Shown here: positions 45,321 through 53,890 of the stretch, piece by piece
Position numbering within the stretch: position 1 is the stretch's first letter
How the letters are laid out: each line of letters starts with the position of its first letter
Origin: JAPWJZ01 sp966211335
Lineage (GTDB): Bacteria > Pseudomonadota > Alphaproteobacteria > Micavibrionales > UBA2020
Direction of reading: 5' to 3'
Assembly (NCBI GenBank): GCA_966211335.1
Contig: CBIHNF010000004.1
Location: 131,635 to 195,634 of the forward strand
Length of the DNA stretch: 64,000 nucleotides
Translations under genes and position numbers: made by a program
Notes under the pieces: model-generated
The model's database searches: none
The model's input: the letters and a program-made list of their open reading frames with translations, nothing else
What the model was told of the DNA's origin: nothing

Positions 45321-45648
45321 TTCTAATCCGTAAATAATAAACGCAATTAATTATTAATTTTGAGCTCAAATACTATCAGAGAGAATGTTAACTTACAGTT
45401 GTATAACGACCTTCAGTTTTTTTTATGTGAATTATCTTTCTTTGCGCTCAGACGAGGTAAAATTTAGTTGATTACGCCTCAAAAATGCCGGTAAAAACTG
45501 CACGAATGATGACGAATAGGTTTCAGATGCGGCTCAAACTAACTGCAGAAGTGTCACGATTTGTTCTTTATATAAACTCTAATTGGTCTAGAGTAAAAAT
45601 TGAACGGCTTCTCCGGTATATAACATAAGAGCTAGAAAGATTCTCATA
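45321..45648. promoter_or_regulatory. Divergent promoter region between dptF and the methyltransferase gene
   Basis: 328 bases, strongly A+T-rich, with no open frame of note. It must hold the promoters of both the dptFGH operon and the Dcm/Vsr operon. Candidate -10 elements on the + strand are TATAAA near 45570 and TATAAC near 45620. No perfect dyad was found. Sharing one control region would allow joint regulation. Confidence 0.5.
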
Positions 45649-47154
45649 ATGAAGCGCTCTGAACCTATTCCGATTATCGATTTATTTGCAGGTCCCGGCG
45701 GCTTAGGAGAAGGTTTCTCAGCGTTCCGAAAAAATAACGAACTTCGCTTCCAAATAAAGTTATCTATCGAAAAGGACGTGGCGGCGCATAGAACGCTTCG
45801 CCTCAGAAGTTTTTATCGCCATTTTAGAGCGGACCGCGTTCCTATTGGTTACTACCGTTACATTTCGGGTCAATGGTCATTGGAAAAGCTGATTCAAGCG
45901 TACCCAAAACAATGGGAGGCGGCCTGTAATGAAGCATGGCTTTGTGAATTGGGAAGCAATGAGTTCCCAGACCAGCTGGTCGATCAAAGAATTGCCAAAG
46001 CCCTAAATGGCGCCAAGGAATGGGTTCTCATTGGCGGCCCGCCATGTCAGGCTTACTCCGTTATCGGTCGTTCCGTTATGCGTGGCAAAGACCCAGAGGC
46101 GTTTGAAAAGGATCATCGGCATTTCTTATATAAACAATATTTAAGAATTATCGCGAAATTTAAACCTTCTATGTTTGTCATGGAAAACGTAAAAGGTCTG
46201 CTATCTTCAAAAATCAATGACCAATTTATCTTCCACAAAATACTTCAAGATCTCAAATTAGATGGCGATTACGAAATCTATTCTCTTTCAAGCGCCACTG
46301 AAAAACTTCAGCCACAAGACTTTATAGTTCGCACTGACCAGTTTGGGATTCCACAATCGCGCCACCGGGTAATTCTAATAGGTGTTCGCAATAATTGCGG
46401 TTTAGGGAAACCAGATCTTCTTGTACCTAAAAAAGGCTGTGCTGTTTATCCGCTTCTTAAGGATCTTCCGAAACATCAAAGCGGCCTGACAAGTGGCGAA
46501 GGCAGCAAGAAAATAATCAAGGCGATTTTAAGACAGGCCGCGAAGACTATTAAAACCTCAAAACTTCCCAAAGAGGTCAAATCGGTTTGTAAAAACGCAC
46601 TCGCTGGGAGATTGCCGATCACAGTTACTCGAGTTAAAAAAACTGGCTCACGGCAATTATTAAACTGGCTGAAAGATAAACGACTAAAAGTGGTTCTTAA
46701 TCATGACGCCAGAAGCCACATGGCTTCTGACATTCAGCGCTATTTCTTTGCTTCTTGCTATGCTGCAGCAATGGGCGTCTCCCCCAAACTGAAGGATTTT
46801 CCAAAAACGCTCCTGCCAAAACATAAAAATATGAAAGACTTCGCAGACCGTTTCCGCGTCCAATTGGCGGGTAAATCTTCCACGACTATTCTGTCACATA
46901 TAGCAAAAGATGGACATTATTACATTCACTACGACCCACGGCAGTCACGATCGTTCACCGTTCGGGAGGCGGCCAGATTGCAAACTTTTCCCGATAATTA
47001 TTTTTTCGAGGGCGGCAGGACTCAGCAATATGCTCAGGTAGGTAATGCCGTCCCACCGTTTCTAGCATTGCAAATCGCTGAAGTGACCTCACAACTTCTT
47101 GCTGGCCGGAATTCGCTTGTGAACACTAACTTTAAACCTGCTTTTCAAAAGTAA
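45649..47154 (+). CDS. dcm: DNA (cytosine-5) methyltransferase
   Basis: 501 residues. All main C5-methyltransferase motifs are in order: I IDLFAGPGGLGEGFS (about 9-23), IV GGPPCQAYSVIG with the catalytic Cys (about 126-137), VI ENVKGLL, VIII GIPQSRHRVILIG, IX REAARLQTFPDNYFF and X QYAQVGNAVPP. The variable target-recognition part between VIII and IX is about 190 residues, with several Lys-rich stretches. It methylates cytosine in an unknown site. It is followed by vsr (one-base overlap), but no clear cognate endonuclease is next to it. Confidence 0.95.
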   Translation: MKRSEPIPIIDLFAGPGGLGEGFSAFRKNNELRFQIKLSIEKDVAAHRTLRLRSFYRHFRADRVPIGYYRYISGQWSLEKLIQAYPKQWEAACNEAWLCELGSNEFPDQLVDQRIAKALNGAKEWVLIGGPPCQAYSVIGRSVMRGKDPEAFEKDHRHFLYKQYLRIIAKFKPSMFVMENVKGLLSSKINDQFIFHKILQDLKLDGDYEIYSLSSATEKLQPQDFIVRTDQFGIPQSRHRVILIGVRNNCGLGKPDLLVPKKGCAVYPLLKDLPKHQSGLTSGEGSKKIIKAILRQAAKTIKTSKLPKEVKSVCKNALAGRLPITVTRVKKTGSRQLLNWLKDKRLKVVLNHDARSHMASDIQRYFFASCYAAAMGVSPKLKDFPKTLLPKHKNMKDFADRFRVQLAGKSSTTILSHIAKDGHYYIHYDPRQSRSFTVREAARLQTFPDNYFFEGGRTQQYAQVGNAVPPFLALQIAEVTSQLLAGRNSLVNTNFKPAFQK

Positions 47155-47570
47155 TGGTTGACGTTCATACCAAGGCTCAGCGCAGTCATAACATGTCGCG
47201 TATTAAGAGTCGCGATACAAAACCCGAATTACAGCTTAGAAAGCAACTCTGGCGGCAAGGCTTCAGGTACTCTCTAAAAGGCAGCAGGTTACCTGGTCGG
47301 CCTGATTTGGTGTTGACCAAATATAAAACGGTAATTTTTATTGACGGCTGTTTTTGGCATCGTTGCCCGGAACACTTTAAAGCCCCTGCATCTAATGTCT
47401 CTTTTTGGGACAAAAAAATTCAATCAAATGTTGATCGCGATGCCCGAAACGACTCGGCTCTACGTGCTGCAGGGTGGCTTGTTTTACGATTTTGGGAACA
47501 TGAGATTGAAAAAGATTTAGCTCGAATCGTTACAGACATTGTCAACACATTACGCCGCAAAAGACTTTAA
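47154..47570 (+). CDS. vsr: Very short patch repair endonuclease (Vsr)
   Basis: 138 residues. Signature parts are MSRIKSRDTKPELQLRK, LPGRPDLVLTKYKTVIFIDGCFWHRC (Asp and the zinc ligands) and LRAAGWLVLRFWEHEI. Vsr nicks next to T:G mismatches that arise when methylated cytosine deaminates, so it protects sites of the co-transcribed methyltransferase. Its ATG shares one base with the methyltransferase stop (TAATG). Confidence 0.95.
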   Translation: MVDVHTKAQRSHNMSRIKSRDTKPELQLRKQLWRQGFRYSLKGSRLPGRPDLVLTKYKTVIFIDGCFWHRCPEHFKAPASNVSFWDKKIQSNVDRDARNDSALRAAGWLVLRFWEHEIEKDLARIVTDIVNTLRRKRL

Positions 47571-47643
47571 TTGTGCCTTAAGCTGGCTAACCGCTGTAAA
47601 ATTTCTTCACTAATTAATTTTAGAAGCATCGTTTATAGGCACA

Positions 47644-48435
47644 TCAAATGGTAAAAAAGTTTTCGAGAGCATTAGATAAGAATCGATTCATCGCTTCTGC
47701 TTTTATAGCAATTATTAGAGAATTCTTTGGATCCCATATCTGAGCAATGCCTGTAAGTTTTGCTTCTCCAGCTTGCCATTCACTCGAGCATCCACCTCTG
47801 ACGAAGCCGGTATCCCAGATAGGGGCACCACTAAAACCCGGCGGCTTTGGCAGTTTACCTTCTCTTCCATCAGCTGACTGAGCAAGTCCCATCTCATAGT
47901 GAATTGCAAAATGAGTATCAGGGTTATGATGGCACGGAAGTTTCGTTTGCTGTGTCATATAGTTCGTTCGTGGAGTGATGAGCTCTTTTGTGGCAGGAAT
48001 ATAAAGAGAATTCTGGCCGGGGTGACCTGCAACAAAGAATAACTCATGTGTTTCTGGATCGTGAGTTTCTGCAATACATTCAGTTATTAAAGCTTCCCTA
48101 TCTCTCACCTTCCAAGAATCGTCGCTGATCAAAGTCACAGCTAGATCGACAGGCCAGACGCCCGTGACCCACTCGTTATTAAGCTGGTGGTAAGAGTCTC
48201 CTCCTTTCGGCAAATGAGCGAGCTGCCTTTTTTCGGTTAATGCTTGGGTTCGAACATGCTCACAGGTTAATAAAAAGGGCTTATTGGCGACGTTAAAATA
48301 TAATCCACTGCCCGCCGCCGAGGCTTCCAGCCCATCGCTTGTCTTCGATATCGTTGCGATACATGGCTGATACATCTTAAGCATCGCTTCCTGCACTTGA
48401 AAAAAGTGTGCCTTCCACTCTTCTTCATTTATCAT
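47644..48435 (-). CDS. Trypsin-like serine protease
   Basis: 263 residues, no signal peptide, so it is cytoplasmic. The catalytic triad of the chymotrypsin fold is visible: His in LTCEHV (about 57), Asp in PVDLAV (about 98) and Ser in PGFSGAPIW (about 204). It converges with vsr and has no partner gene beside it. Cytoplasmic trypsin-like proteases in defence islands can cleave host or phage proteins upon activation, which here is inference. Confidence 0.75.
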   Translation of the reverse strand: MINEEEWKAHFFQVQEAMLKMYQPCIATISKTSDGLEASAAGSGLYFNVANKPFLLTCEHVRTQALTEKRQLAHLPKGGDSYHQLNNEWVTGVWPVDLAVTLISDDSWKVRDREALITECIAETHDPETHELFFVAGHPGQNSLYIPATKELITPRTNYMTQQTKLPCHHNPDTHFAIHYEMGLAQSADGREGKLPKPPGFSGAPIWDTGFVRGGCSSEWQAGEAKLTGIAQIWDPKNSLIIAIKAEAMNRFLSNALENFFTI

Positions 48436-48834
48436 TAATGACCTGCATTCATGTGATTATTGCACCCTCTTTCGCTTCCCACAGTCGGTCTAGGGCAACC
48501 CTTTTCGCAGTCTGATGGACTTGTTATTGGCAGCATCGATGAAACATACAGTACCTACGCTGGCTCTGTCTTGTAATCACTCAAAGTGTCCCCTCCACTC
48601 CTGGACGTCGTATGATTGATTTGTATGCCCGATCATCTGGAAAAATAAAGAACGAGACTGTCAAGTTCTTTCTCGGGATCAGCAGGATGATCTCGCAAAC
48701 TTCCGCTGCTGAGCCAATGCCGCAGTAGGCTACAAATCAACGCTCTTGCCGCGGCCCAAGGGGATTAGGCGGTGATGAGCTAGCCGCCTTATACACAGCG
48801 AACTAGTTCTTTTTTTACTCATGCAGAAGCTTTT
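48436..48834. other. Intergenic stretch without a gene
   Basis: About 400 bases between the protease gene and the end of the subtilase gene. No frame with a plausible start and ribosome site was seen, and no strong hairpin. It contains the protease promoter on the minus strand and is otherwise blank to me; a decayed gene is possible. Confidence 0.4.
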
Positions 48835-51414
48835 TTAGGTATTTTCTACAGGAACAGGTACAGCAATCCGCGTTTTAACTTCATTATAAACCTGTATGCC
48901 AACGCTTTCGCTCACCTCTAAAGAGACCATTATACAATAGGGGACAGTGGTTTTTTTCAATTTTCCGCCATCCTCTAAGCAATCAACTTCTATCACTAGT
49001 TTTTCACCATCAACAAATGCCACAGAACTACTGCCTTCCAGAACTTCATGCTGCACTGTTCCCCGCTTGACAGCCCGATCATCTGCCCCCTGCCTTGCGA
49101 TCTGAAGTTCCTCGAATGGAGGATTAAACGATAGAGCGGCAACGCGATATTTAGCATTGAGCGGATTAACGGGGCTAATCCACGCTAAAGTCACCAGTAG
49201 TTTCCTCCAAATAGGCTTTCCGGCGAGCGATGGAGGAAGCGGCAATTCAAATCGTTGCGCTTGGTCGACTTTGATCTCACCCAAGCCCACCAGTGTAACC
49301 CTTTCATCACTGCACGCAGTCACACGTGAGGACGTTGGCGATCCATAGCCTAATAATCTGGCCGCAATCTTGCGAATGGTTGATCGATCACGTCCATTAA
49401 ACGCGCTTTCTATAGCACTATATGCTTCACCCCAATTTGAAGCATGACACAGCATTGCCTTCAAAATCGCCGGTATGTGCTTTTCGTGAATTTGGCCCAA
49501 ATCGAGGCCATCGTTTCTCCATTGCTGGATAGCCTCATAAAAAATTGAGACTGTCCTAGTAGCAAGTGCTGTGGCGTTACTCGTTCCCCGACAAAAAGTC
49601 GTGGGATTAGAATTTAGAACGGTTACACGCGGTGATGCCACCTTGTGACCGGGAGCGGAGCTGTGATTGCTGATCTCAAGATGTACTTTGTTGTTCCTTG
49701 GAACGGCCGTATAGAATTGACGTCCGCCTGACATACAGACTTCAGGTTTAATTGATCTGCGAAAACCATGTCCGTGGGCGCTAATGGGGCTCGGCAGCAT
49801 CATTGACGCATAGGGATTGACTCTCAAATCACCAGTTCGAACCTGCGATGAATCTGAATGAAGGGCTCCAACAGAAATAGCATTGATGGCCTCAGCGGGT
49901 GATAGCGCCCTTCTATTTCGTGTGTCCGCGTAGATTGCCTGTACTATTTTTTTTTGCTTTTCGTCCGCCGAGAGATTTTCAAAATTCCGCACACTCATGT
50001 CCAGCTCGATATGTGAGCCATGATTTCCAGCACTAATGCAGAATAAAACACTGTACTTCCACGACGCCCAATCTATAAGCCGAGCAAGAGGGCTTATTGA
50101 TGACAGGAACGGTCTTGCGCTGTCTCCCACCGAAAGGTTTATCACTTTGATATCGGGCGCAACGGGAGCTTCCTCTGCGGAGCCCTCAAAAATTCTGATC
50201 AAGGACCGATACAGAAGGTCGGTTACAAGCTGGTCTTGAGGAACACACTCGCTCATATTTCCTACCCCGTCTCTAAAGGGCTTTAGAATAGGGCGCACAT
50301 AGACTTTACGATTTATTGCGGTACTTGCTGTTGATAAGTCGTCATGGATAATAAGGGAGCAAATGGAAGTACCATGCTGCCTATCCTGTGCCTCGTATGC
50401 GGCAGAAAAATTGTCAGGGTCATCAAGTATTATGTGTCTATTGAGCAAGGGATGACCGGTTAAGGGCACTCCATCCAAGACAGCAATAATTGGACTGTCT
50501 GTAACCTCTAAACTTAAATCCCGAAGTGTTGCATCAGAAGCTTCCTCCCCCTCAGGGACTTTAATGAGGCATTGTCCCACGGGTCTAAAAAACATGACTT
50601 GGTCGCATTTAATAAGTTCGACAAGCCCGGAATTACGAATTTTCCTGAGATTATCGACGCCATTGATGGGCAGCTCAGCGAGAATGGCATGATATCGTAT
50701 ATCTGCGATGTCAGAAGCCGCGATGACACGGCCACCGTATTCAGTTATTATGTGCTCAACATGAGATTGAGCGGCAACCCTATGCTGTGGGTTAGATTTG
50801 AACCAAAGTTCGATTTCGACAGGAACCGGCTGTGTTGGCTCGTATTGAACACGAAATTGCCAATTTTCGATTATATTCGTTTCCCTAAGCCTATCTTTCA
50901 CACCCCATGGCCGTATCTGTCTCAGATATCTAAAAATTTCTTTCCAAGCCCCTTGGCCGTGAGGAAATTTAACGTTCTCATCTTTGGTGTATTGGTCAAA
51001 AAGCGTTTGAAGTTGGCTCAACGCAGTGGAATTGGCCATAGCCAGATAAATATGTCCGCTAAGAGTCCTGTCGGGATTTGCGGGATCGAAGAAATCGGTA
51101 TCTGGCTGTGTCTCGTATTCATCAATTTCGGCGAGCCATTCAAGTTCAGGAATACCACGTACGGCGGTCAGAAAATTTTGTGCTGTGCCAATTGTTTCAA
51201 GGACAAGAACTTGTTCTGGCTCCAATCCTTCTACCGTTGTGGAAAGCCCCGCAGTTTTTTTGCGAAGAATGTCGCCCAAAGCTGAAAATTTAGGAGCAAG
51301 TCTCGTTCGTTGCTTACGCCAACCAGGTGGGCGAAGTGTGGGCGGTACACTGCTTCGTTTAGCGCGTGCAAAATCCTTCGGAGGCGTAAAAAATAGAATC
51401 GGTTTCGTTGTCAT
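48835..51414 (-). CDS. ietS: IetS-like S8 subtilase
   Basis: 859 residues. The subtilisin triad is present: Asp in IIAVLDGVPLTGHPLL (about 312), His in RQHGTSICSLI (about 348) and Ser in CRGTSNATALA (about 611). There is no signal peptide, so the protease is cytoplasmic. The gene follows an AAA ATPase after 22 bases. This ATPase/subtilase pair matches ietA-ietS, first described as a plasmid incompatibility (toxin-antitoxin-like) locus of Agrobacterium Ti plasmids and later counted among antiphage systems. IetS is the toxic or effector member. Confidence 0.8.
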   Translation of the reverse strand: MTTKPILFFTPPKDFARAKRSSVPPTLRPPGWRKQRTRLAPKFSALGDILRKKTAGLSTTVEGLEPEQVLVLETIGTAQNFLTAVRGIPELEWLAEIDEYETQPDTDFFDPANPDRTLSGHIYLAMANSTALSQLQTLFDQYTKDENVKFPHGQGAWKEIFRYLRQIRPWGVKDRLRETNIIENWQFRVQYEPTQPVPVEIELWFKSNPQHRVAAQSHVEHIITEYGGRVIAASDIADIRYHAILAELPINGVDNLRKIRNSGLVELIKCDQVMFFRPVGQCLIKVPEGEEASDATLRDLSLEVTDSPIIAVLDGVPLTGHPLLNRHIILDDPDNFSAAYEAQDRQHGTSICSLIIHDDLSTASTAINRKVYVRPILKPFRDGVGNMSECVPQDQLVTDLLYRSLIRIFEGSAEEAPVAPDIKVINLSVGDSARPFLSSISPLARLIDWASWKYSVLFCISAGNHGSHIELDMSVRNFENLSADEKQKKIVQAIYADTRNRRALSPAEAINAISVGALHSDSSQVRTGDLRVNPYASMMLPSPISAHGHGFRRSIKPEVCMSGGRQFYTAVPRNNKVHLEISNHSSAPGHKVASPRVTVLNSNPTTFCRGTSNATALATRTVSIFYEAIQQWRNDGLDLGQIHEKHIPAILKAMLCHASNWGEAYSAIESAFNGRDRSTIRKIAARLLGYGSPTSSRVTACSDERVTLVGLGEIKVDQAQRFELPLPPSLAGKPIWRKLLVTLAWISPVNPLNAKYRVAALSFNPPFEELQIARQGADDRAVKRGTVQHEVLEGSSSVAFVDGEKLVIEVDCLEDGGKLKKTTVPYCIMVSLEVSESVGIQVYNEVKTRIAVPVPVENT

Positions 51415-51436
51415 TTCTGCCCACTAAAATATTCAT

Positions 51437-52384
51437 TTATTTGGCACTGGCTCGATTGGTCCATTGATCGAGACAATTCTTAACAATTTTTTTTATATCA
51501 GCTTGCTGGTGGCTGAGAACGAATTTCCTAAATATGTCCTGACAGAACTGCTCAGCTTCAGCATAACTGATACCTGCCAATTTTCCTGCGAGTGTCGCTG
51601 ATGAATATCCCAGTGGCTGTTTAATATTTGCTTGAAATCTTGAAAACCACTCTTCTAATCTTTCAGTCGTCGGGGCTGGCAATTCCAGCCGGCACTCAAA
51701 CCGACGCCAAGCTGCCCTGTCTAGTAATTCTGGATGATTGCTTGCGGTTATCACGATAACGTGGCTGGGTAACTTATCCATTTGCATTAACAGAGAACTT
51801 ACAACCCGCTTGATTTCCCCTGTTTCATGAGTATCGCCACGCTCTTTACCTATTGTATCAAACTCATCAAAGAACAATACGCAGTGGCGGGTTCTTACGT
51901 ACTCGAAAACTCGTTGCAGTCTTGAGGCAGTTTCGCCTAGGAAACTTCCAATTAGCCCTTCATATCTTACCGTAATAAACGGAATAGAAAGACTTTCCGC
52001 AATTGCTTCAGCAAGACTTGTCTTTCCGTTGCCGGGCGGCCCAACTAATAAAATTTTATGGCGAGGTTCTAACCCATGCGAACGCAGAACATCCGTTCTG
52101 CTGTGTTCTTCAATAATTTCTAGACACGCTTGTTTTGCTGAAGCGGGAAGAATTAGGTCGTCCAAATTCACTCTAGGCACAGTTTGGAAAATTAAATCAC
52201 GTACCTTCTCATCATTTTCAAGTGTACCGTTAGCGTGCCAATTTTTCTCTAATGATTCAGCAAAAATATGATGATTTTTTGCCCTTTCATCAGCGATCAT
52301 CGCTTCAATGGCTTTCGCCAATAGCTTTTGATCTCCGGAAGTTGCGGACTTTATAAGTTTTAGAATTAAATCTGATCGCGCCAT
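51437..52384 (-). CDS. ietA: IetA-like AAA+ ATPase
   Basis: 315 residues. Walker A is LLVGPPGNGKTSLAEAI (about 112-128) and Walker B CVLFFDEFDTIG (about 167-178); sensor 1 VIVITASNHPELLDRAAWRRFE and the arginine finger follow, then a small helical lid. It would keep its partner subtilase inactive or hand it substrates. First gene of the two-gene operon; its start is followed upstream by a 1.1-kb stretch free of genes. Confidence 0.85.
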   Translation of the reverse strand: MARSDLILKLIKSATSGDQKLLAKAIEAMIADERAKNHHIFAESLEKNWHANGTLENDEKVRDLIFQTVPRVNLDDLILPASAKQACLEIIEEHSRTDVLRSHGLEPRHKILLVGPPGNGKTSLAEAIAESLSIPFITVRYEGLIGSFLGETASRLQRVFEYVRTRHCVLFFDEFDTIGKERGDTHETGEIKRVVSSLLMQMDKLPSHVIVITASNHPELLDRAAWRRFECRLELPAPTTERLEEWFSRFQANIKQPLGYSSATLAGKLAGISYAEAEQFCQDIFRKFVLSHQQADIKKIVKNCLDQWTNRASAK

Positions 52385-53509
52385 GACTTCTATCTGTTCC
52401 TACCTTAAGTCTATTAGTATAAAATATGTGGGTATATTGAAAGGTTAATTGTTTAAATTACTCTAACATAAGCTTTTTTTAGGATAGCTCTCTACTTTCC
52501 ATCTCTACTGACTACTTCGGCAAAGCCCTTCATAGACCAATTCATGCGTGGAAGGCAGGTAAACACGCCGTGCCATGGTGTTTGGTTAGGGGCAGCTAGA
52601 ACGGCTTACTTCAAGGGGCTTCATCTGTCATGAGGGTGATTAAGGGGCTGCCTATAGGGGAGAGCCAACATCTCTCCTGTTCCGGTACCGGATGGTGTCG
52701 GGGGATATGAAAGCTCCTCTGACTGGGCGCATTGCATCGGCCATAACGGTGCATGGTCTGGAAGGCCAAACGAGGCGGGGCGGCTCATCGGTCGCGCCTG
52801 TCTCTGGTACGGGACCAACCCCAGCGACTGACGCGCCCTGCGCGGCGGTCGTGGTGTCGGGTGCGGGAGTGCCAATGGCAGGATGCCAGGGCGAGGCCGG
52901 ATGATGCAGCCCGCGAGGGTGCGGCAGCTGGCGTTTTCGCCTTGGGTATTGTGCCTGCGCCGCCGCGTTAGCGGCGTCACACTTCGGGGAGGGATGCAAC
53001 GGGAGGGGTAAACAGGCGGCGATAGCTGCGGCATTACCCCTCCGCTTGCCAAGGTCGGCATTGAAGGGCGAAATCCGCCAGGATTTTGTACTACAATGCA
53101 CACCTTGCCTGCCGCCACTTCGCGGCGTCACTATCGATTTCAAATATTTTTTAGAATTTTATTGCTCGCCTTTAAAGCTTCGCTTCAAGGCTCGCTTGCT
53201 GTCGCAGAATCTCGAAAAGGATTCATGCGCTTGCTTAACTTACGGTCTTAAAGAATTGATGTTCCGGCGTCAATGACGGTGATTAGGTTTGTACCGCGTT
53301 TTGAATTGGGGCTGAGATGCTGGTTTAAATTCCGATTAACTACCGCTTGATACGATTGAAGTATCAAAAGATCGGCAAGGGACTCGACTTCGTTTGAACG
53401 GCTTGGTCGGCTTCTCCGGATAGGATTTCTACCCTCACGCGCCTGCGTTGGCCGTGAACTCTTGCCGCATTTCTTTGAGGCTGCCGACTAAGGCGTTTCG
53501 GGGGAACGC
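52385..53509. other. Gene-free, GC-rich stretch before the mobilization genes
   Basis: About 1.1 kb. From about 52640 the base composition shifts abruptly to GC-rich, unlike the AT-rich cargo to the left, so a junction between two modules is likely near 52.4-52.6 kb. Frames of 160 codons on the minus strand lack protein-like composition (Pro/Arg-rich). A local inverted repeat is seen around GCCTTTAAAGC and GCTTCAAGGC near 53170-53195. The right part probably holds oriT. Confidence 0.5.
53347..53367. other. Candidate oriT hairpin
   Basis: TTGATAC and GTATCAA form a perfect seven-base stem with the loop GATTGAA, 140 bases before mobC. Mobilization origins usually carry such an inverted repeat next to the nic site, upstream of the relaxosome genes. 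The nic sequence itself is not recognised. Confidence 0.4.
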
Positions 53510-53890
53510 TTGACGGAAGACAAGAGCAAGTATGCGCCGCCATTTTCGCTCCGACTGACCGTCGAAGAACGGTCAAAGCTGGATGCCGAGGCCGGGCCGC
53601 TTCCCTTGGGTGAATACATACGTACTCAGCTCTTCGAAATCCCCTCATCCCGTAAAAGAACCTTCCGTCGGCCTGTTCAGGATGAACAGGCCCTGACCCA
53701 GGTATTGGGGGCGCTGGGCCGCTCGCGCCTGTCGTCGAATTTGAACCAGCTGGCCAAGGCGGTCCATAGCGGCACCCTTCCGGCTTCGCCGGAAGTCCAT
53801 CAGGCGATACTTGACGGACTCAAGGAAATCCACGCCATGAGCGACTTGCTGGTCAAGGCGCTTGGCCTTCCCGAGGAGGGCCGAAAATGA
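53510..53890 (+). CDS. mobC: MobC-like relaxosome accessory protein
   Basis: 126 residues from a TTG start with GGGGGAA at good distance. The N-terminal part (PFSLRLTVEERSKLDAEAG) is a ribbon-helix-helix-like DNA-binding region; the C-terminal MobC pattern is LGRSRLSSNLNQLAKAVHSG. MobC opens oriT and guides the relaxase. Its stop overlaps the relaxase ATG by four bases (ATGA). Confidence 0.88.
   Translation: MTEDKSKYAPPFSLRLTVEERSKLDAEAGPLPLGEYIRTQLFEIPSSRKRTFRRPVQDEQALTQVLGALGRSRLSSNLNQLAKAVHSGTLPASPEVHQAILDGLKEIHAMSDLLVKALGLPEEGRK

Noticed and set aside
52621..53143. Two overlapping frames of about 165 codons on the minus strand
   Set aside because: Pro/Arg/Ser-rich composition, two frames equally open, no ribosome site. 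GC-rich non-coding DNA explains them better.
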